Shown piece after piece: positions 5,480 to 5,516 of a stretch of 5,516 nucleotides of DNA. The notes beneath the pieces are model-generated. The model searched no databases, was not told the origin of the DNA, and saw nothing but the letters and a program-made list of their open reading frames with translations. This DNA is from an uncultured Fretibacterium sp. (lineage in GTDB: Bacteria; Synergistota; Synergistia; Synergistales; Aminobacteriaceae), in contig NZ_CALIAA010000192.1 in assembly GCF_938040765.1 (NCBI RefSeq), positions 1 to 5,516 of the forward strand. Direction: 5' to 3'. Both the position numbers and the translations under genes were made by a program. Every line of letters starts with the position of its first letter. Within the stretch, counting starts at the first letter, position 1.

Positions 5480-5516
5480 TCGGGATACTGATGGAAACTA
5501 GCCGTTCCCCTTTATT
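5480..5516 (-). other. Upstream flank of the DUF3084 gene, nothing firm
   Basis: Only 37 nt remain to the right of the ribosome binding site. An in-frame TAG lies at 5498-5500 on the minus strand, and the frame before it is open for five codons to the edge. It could be the tail of an upstream gene, but that is too short to judge. No clear promoter is seen. Confidence 0.2.

Noticed and set aside
4220..5491. Long plus-strand open frame of 423 codons
   Set aside because: It is antisense to the DUF3084 gene, which has membrane segments, a family signature and a good ribosome binding site. The plus frame has low-complexity Gln/Gly/Leu composition typical of a shadow.

Overview
The window is a compact, GC-rich (roughly 60% by eye) bacterial segment. 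All seven recognisable genes lie on the minus strand, so transcription runs from high to low coordinates. In that order they are: a DUF3084 membrane/coiled-coil protein (5464-4316), a GNAT-family acetyltransferase (4199-3780), ribonuclease HI (3759-3274), a ComF-type phosphoribosyltransferase (3240-2560), then the flagellar genes flgM (2303-2019), flgN (2003-1551) and flgK (1543 to beyond the left edge). The organism is a flagellated bacterium. The combination of DUF3084, ComF, FlgM, FlgN and FlgK with high GC makes Synergistota my best guess, but this is inference from gene content and was not tested by any search.

The right part (2560-5464) is a housekeeping block. Spacings are 116 nt from the DUF3084 gene to the GNAT gene, 20 nt from GNAT to rnhA, and 33 nt from rnhA to comF. 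The last three genes look co-transcribed. Two of these four genes appear to start with TTG.

The left part (1-2303) is a classic late-flagellar cluster. It holds the anti-sigma-28 factor FlgM, the FlgK/FlgL export chaperone FlgN and the hook-filament junction protein FlgK, with gaps of only 15 and 7 nt. FlgM holds the flagellar sigma factor until the hook is complete. FlgN escorts FlgK to the export gate. FlgK then caps the hook so that filament can assemble.

The most interesting stretch is the 256-nt gap between comF and flgM (2304-2559). It begins, just after the comF stop, with a good match to a flagellar sigma-28 promoter (CTAAA-N17-CCGATAT on the minus strand, 2526-2554). That promoter would give a leader of about 216 nt. 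The leader contains two abutting tandem units (2320-2412 and 2413-2503). Each unit has a 15-bp hairpin, a conserved linker, a smaller hairpin and a conserved end. Between the two units the linkers are nearly identical while the hairpin arms have almost entirely different sequences yet still pair. This looks like a structured RNA element in the 5' leader of flgM-flgN-flgK and matches no leader class I know.
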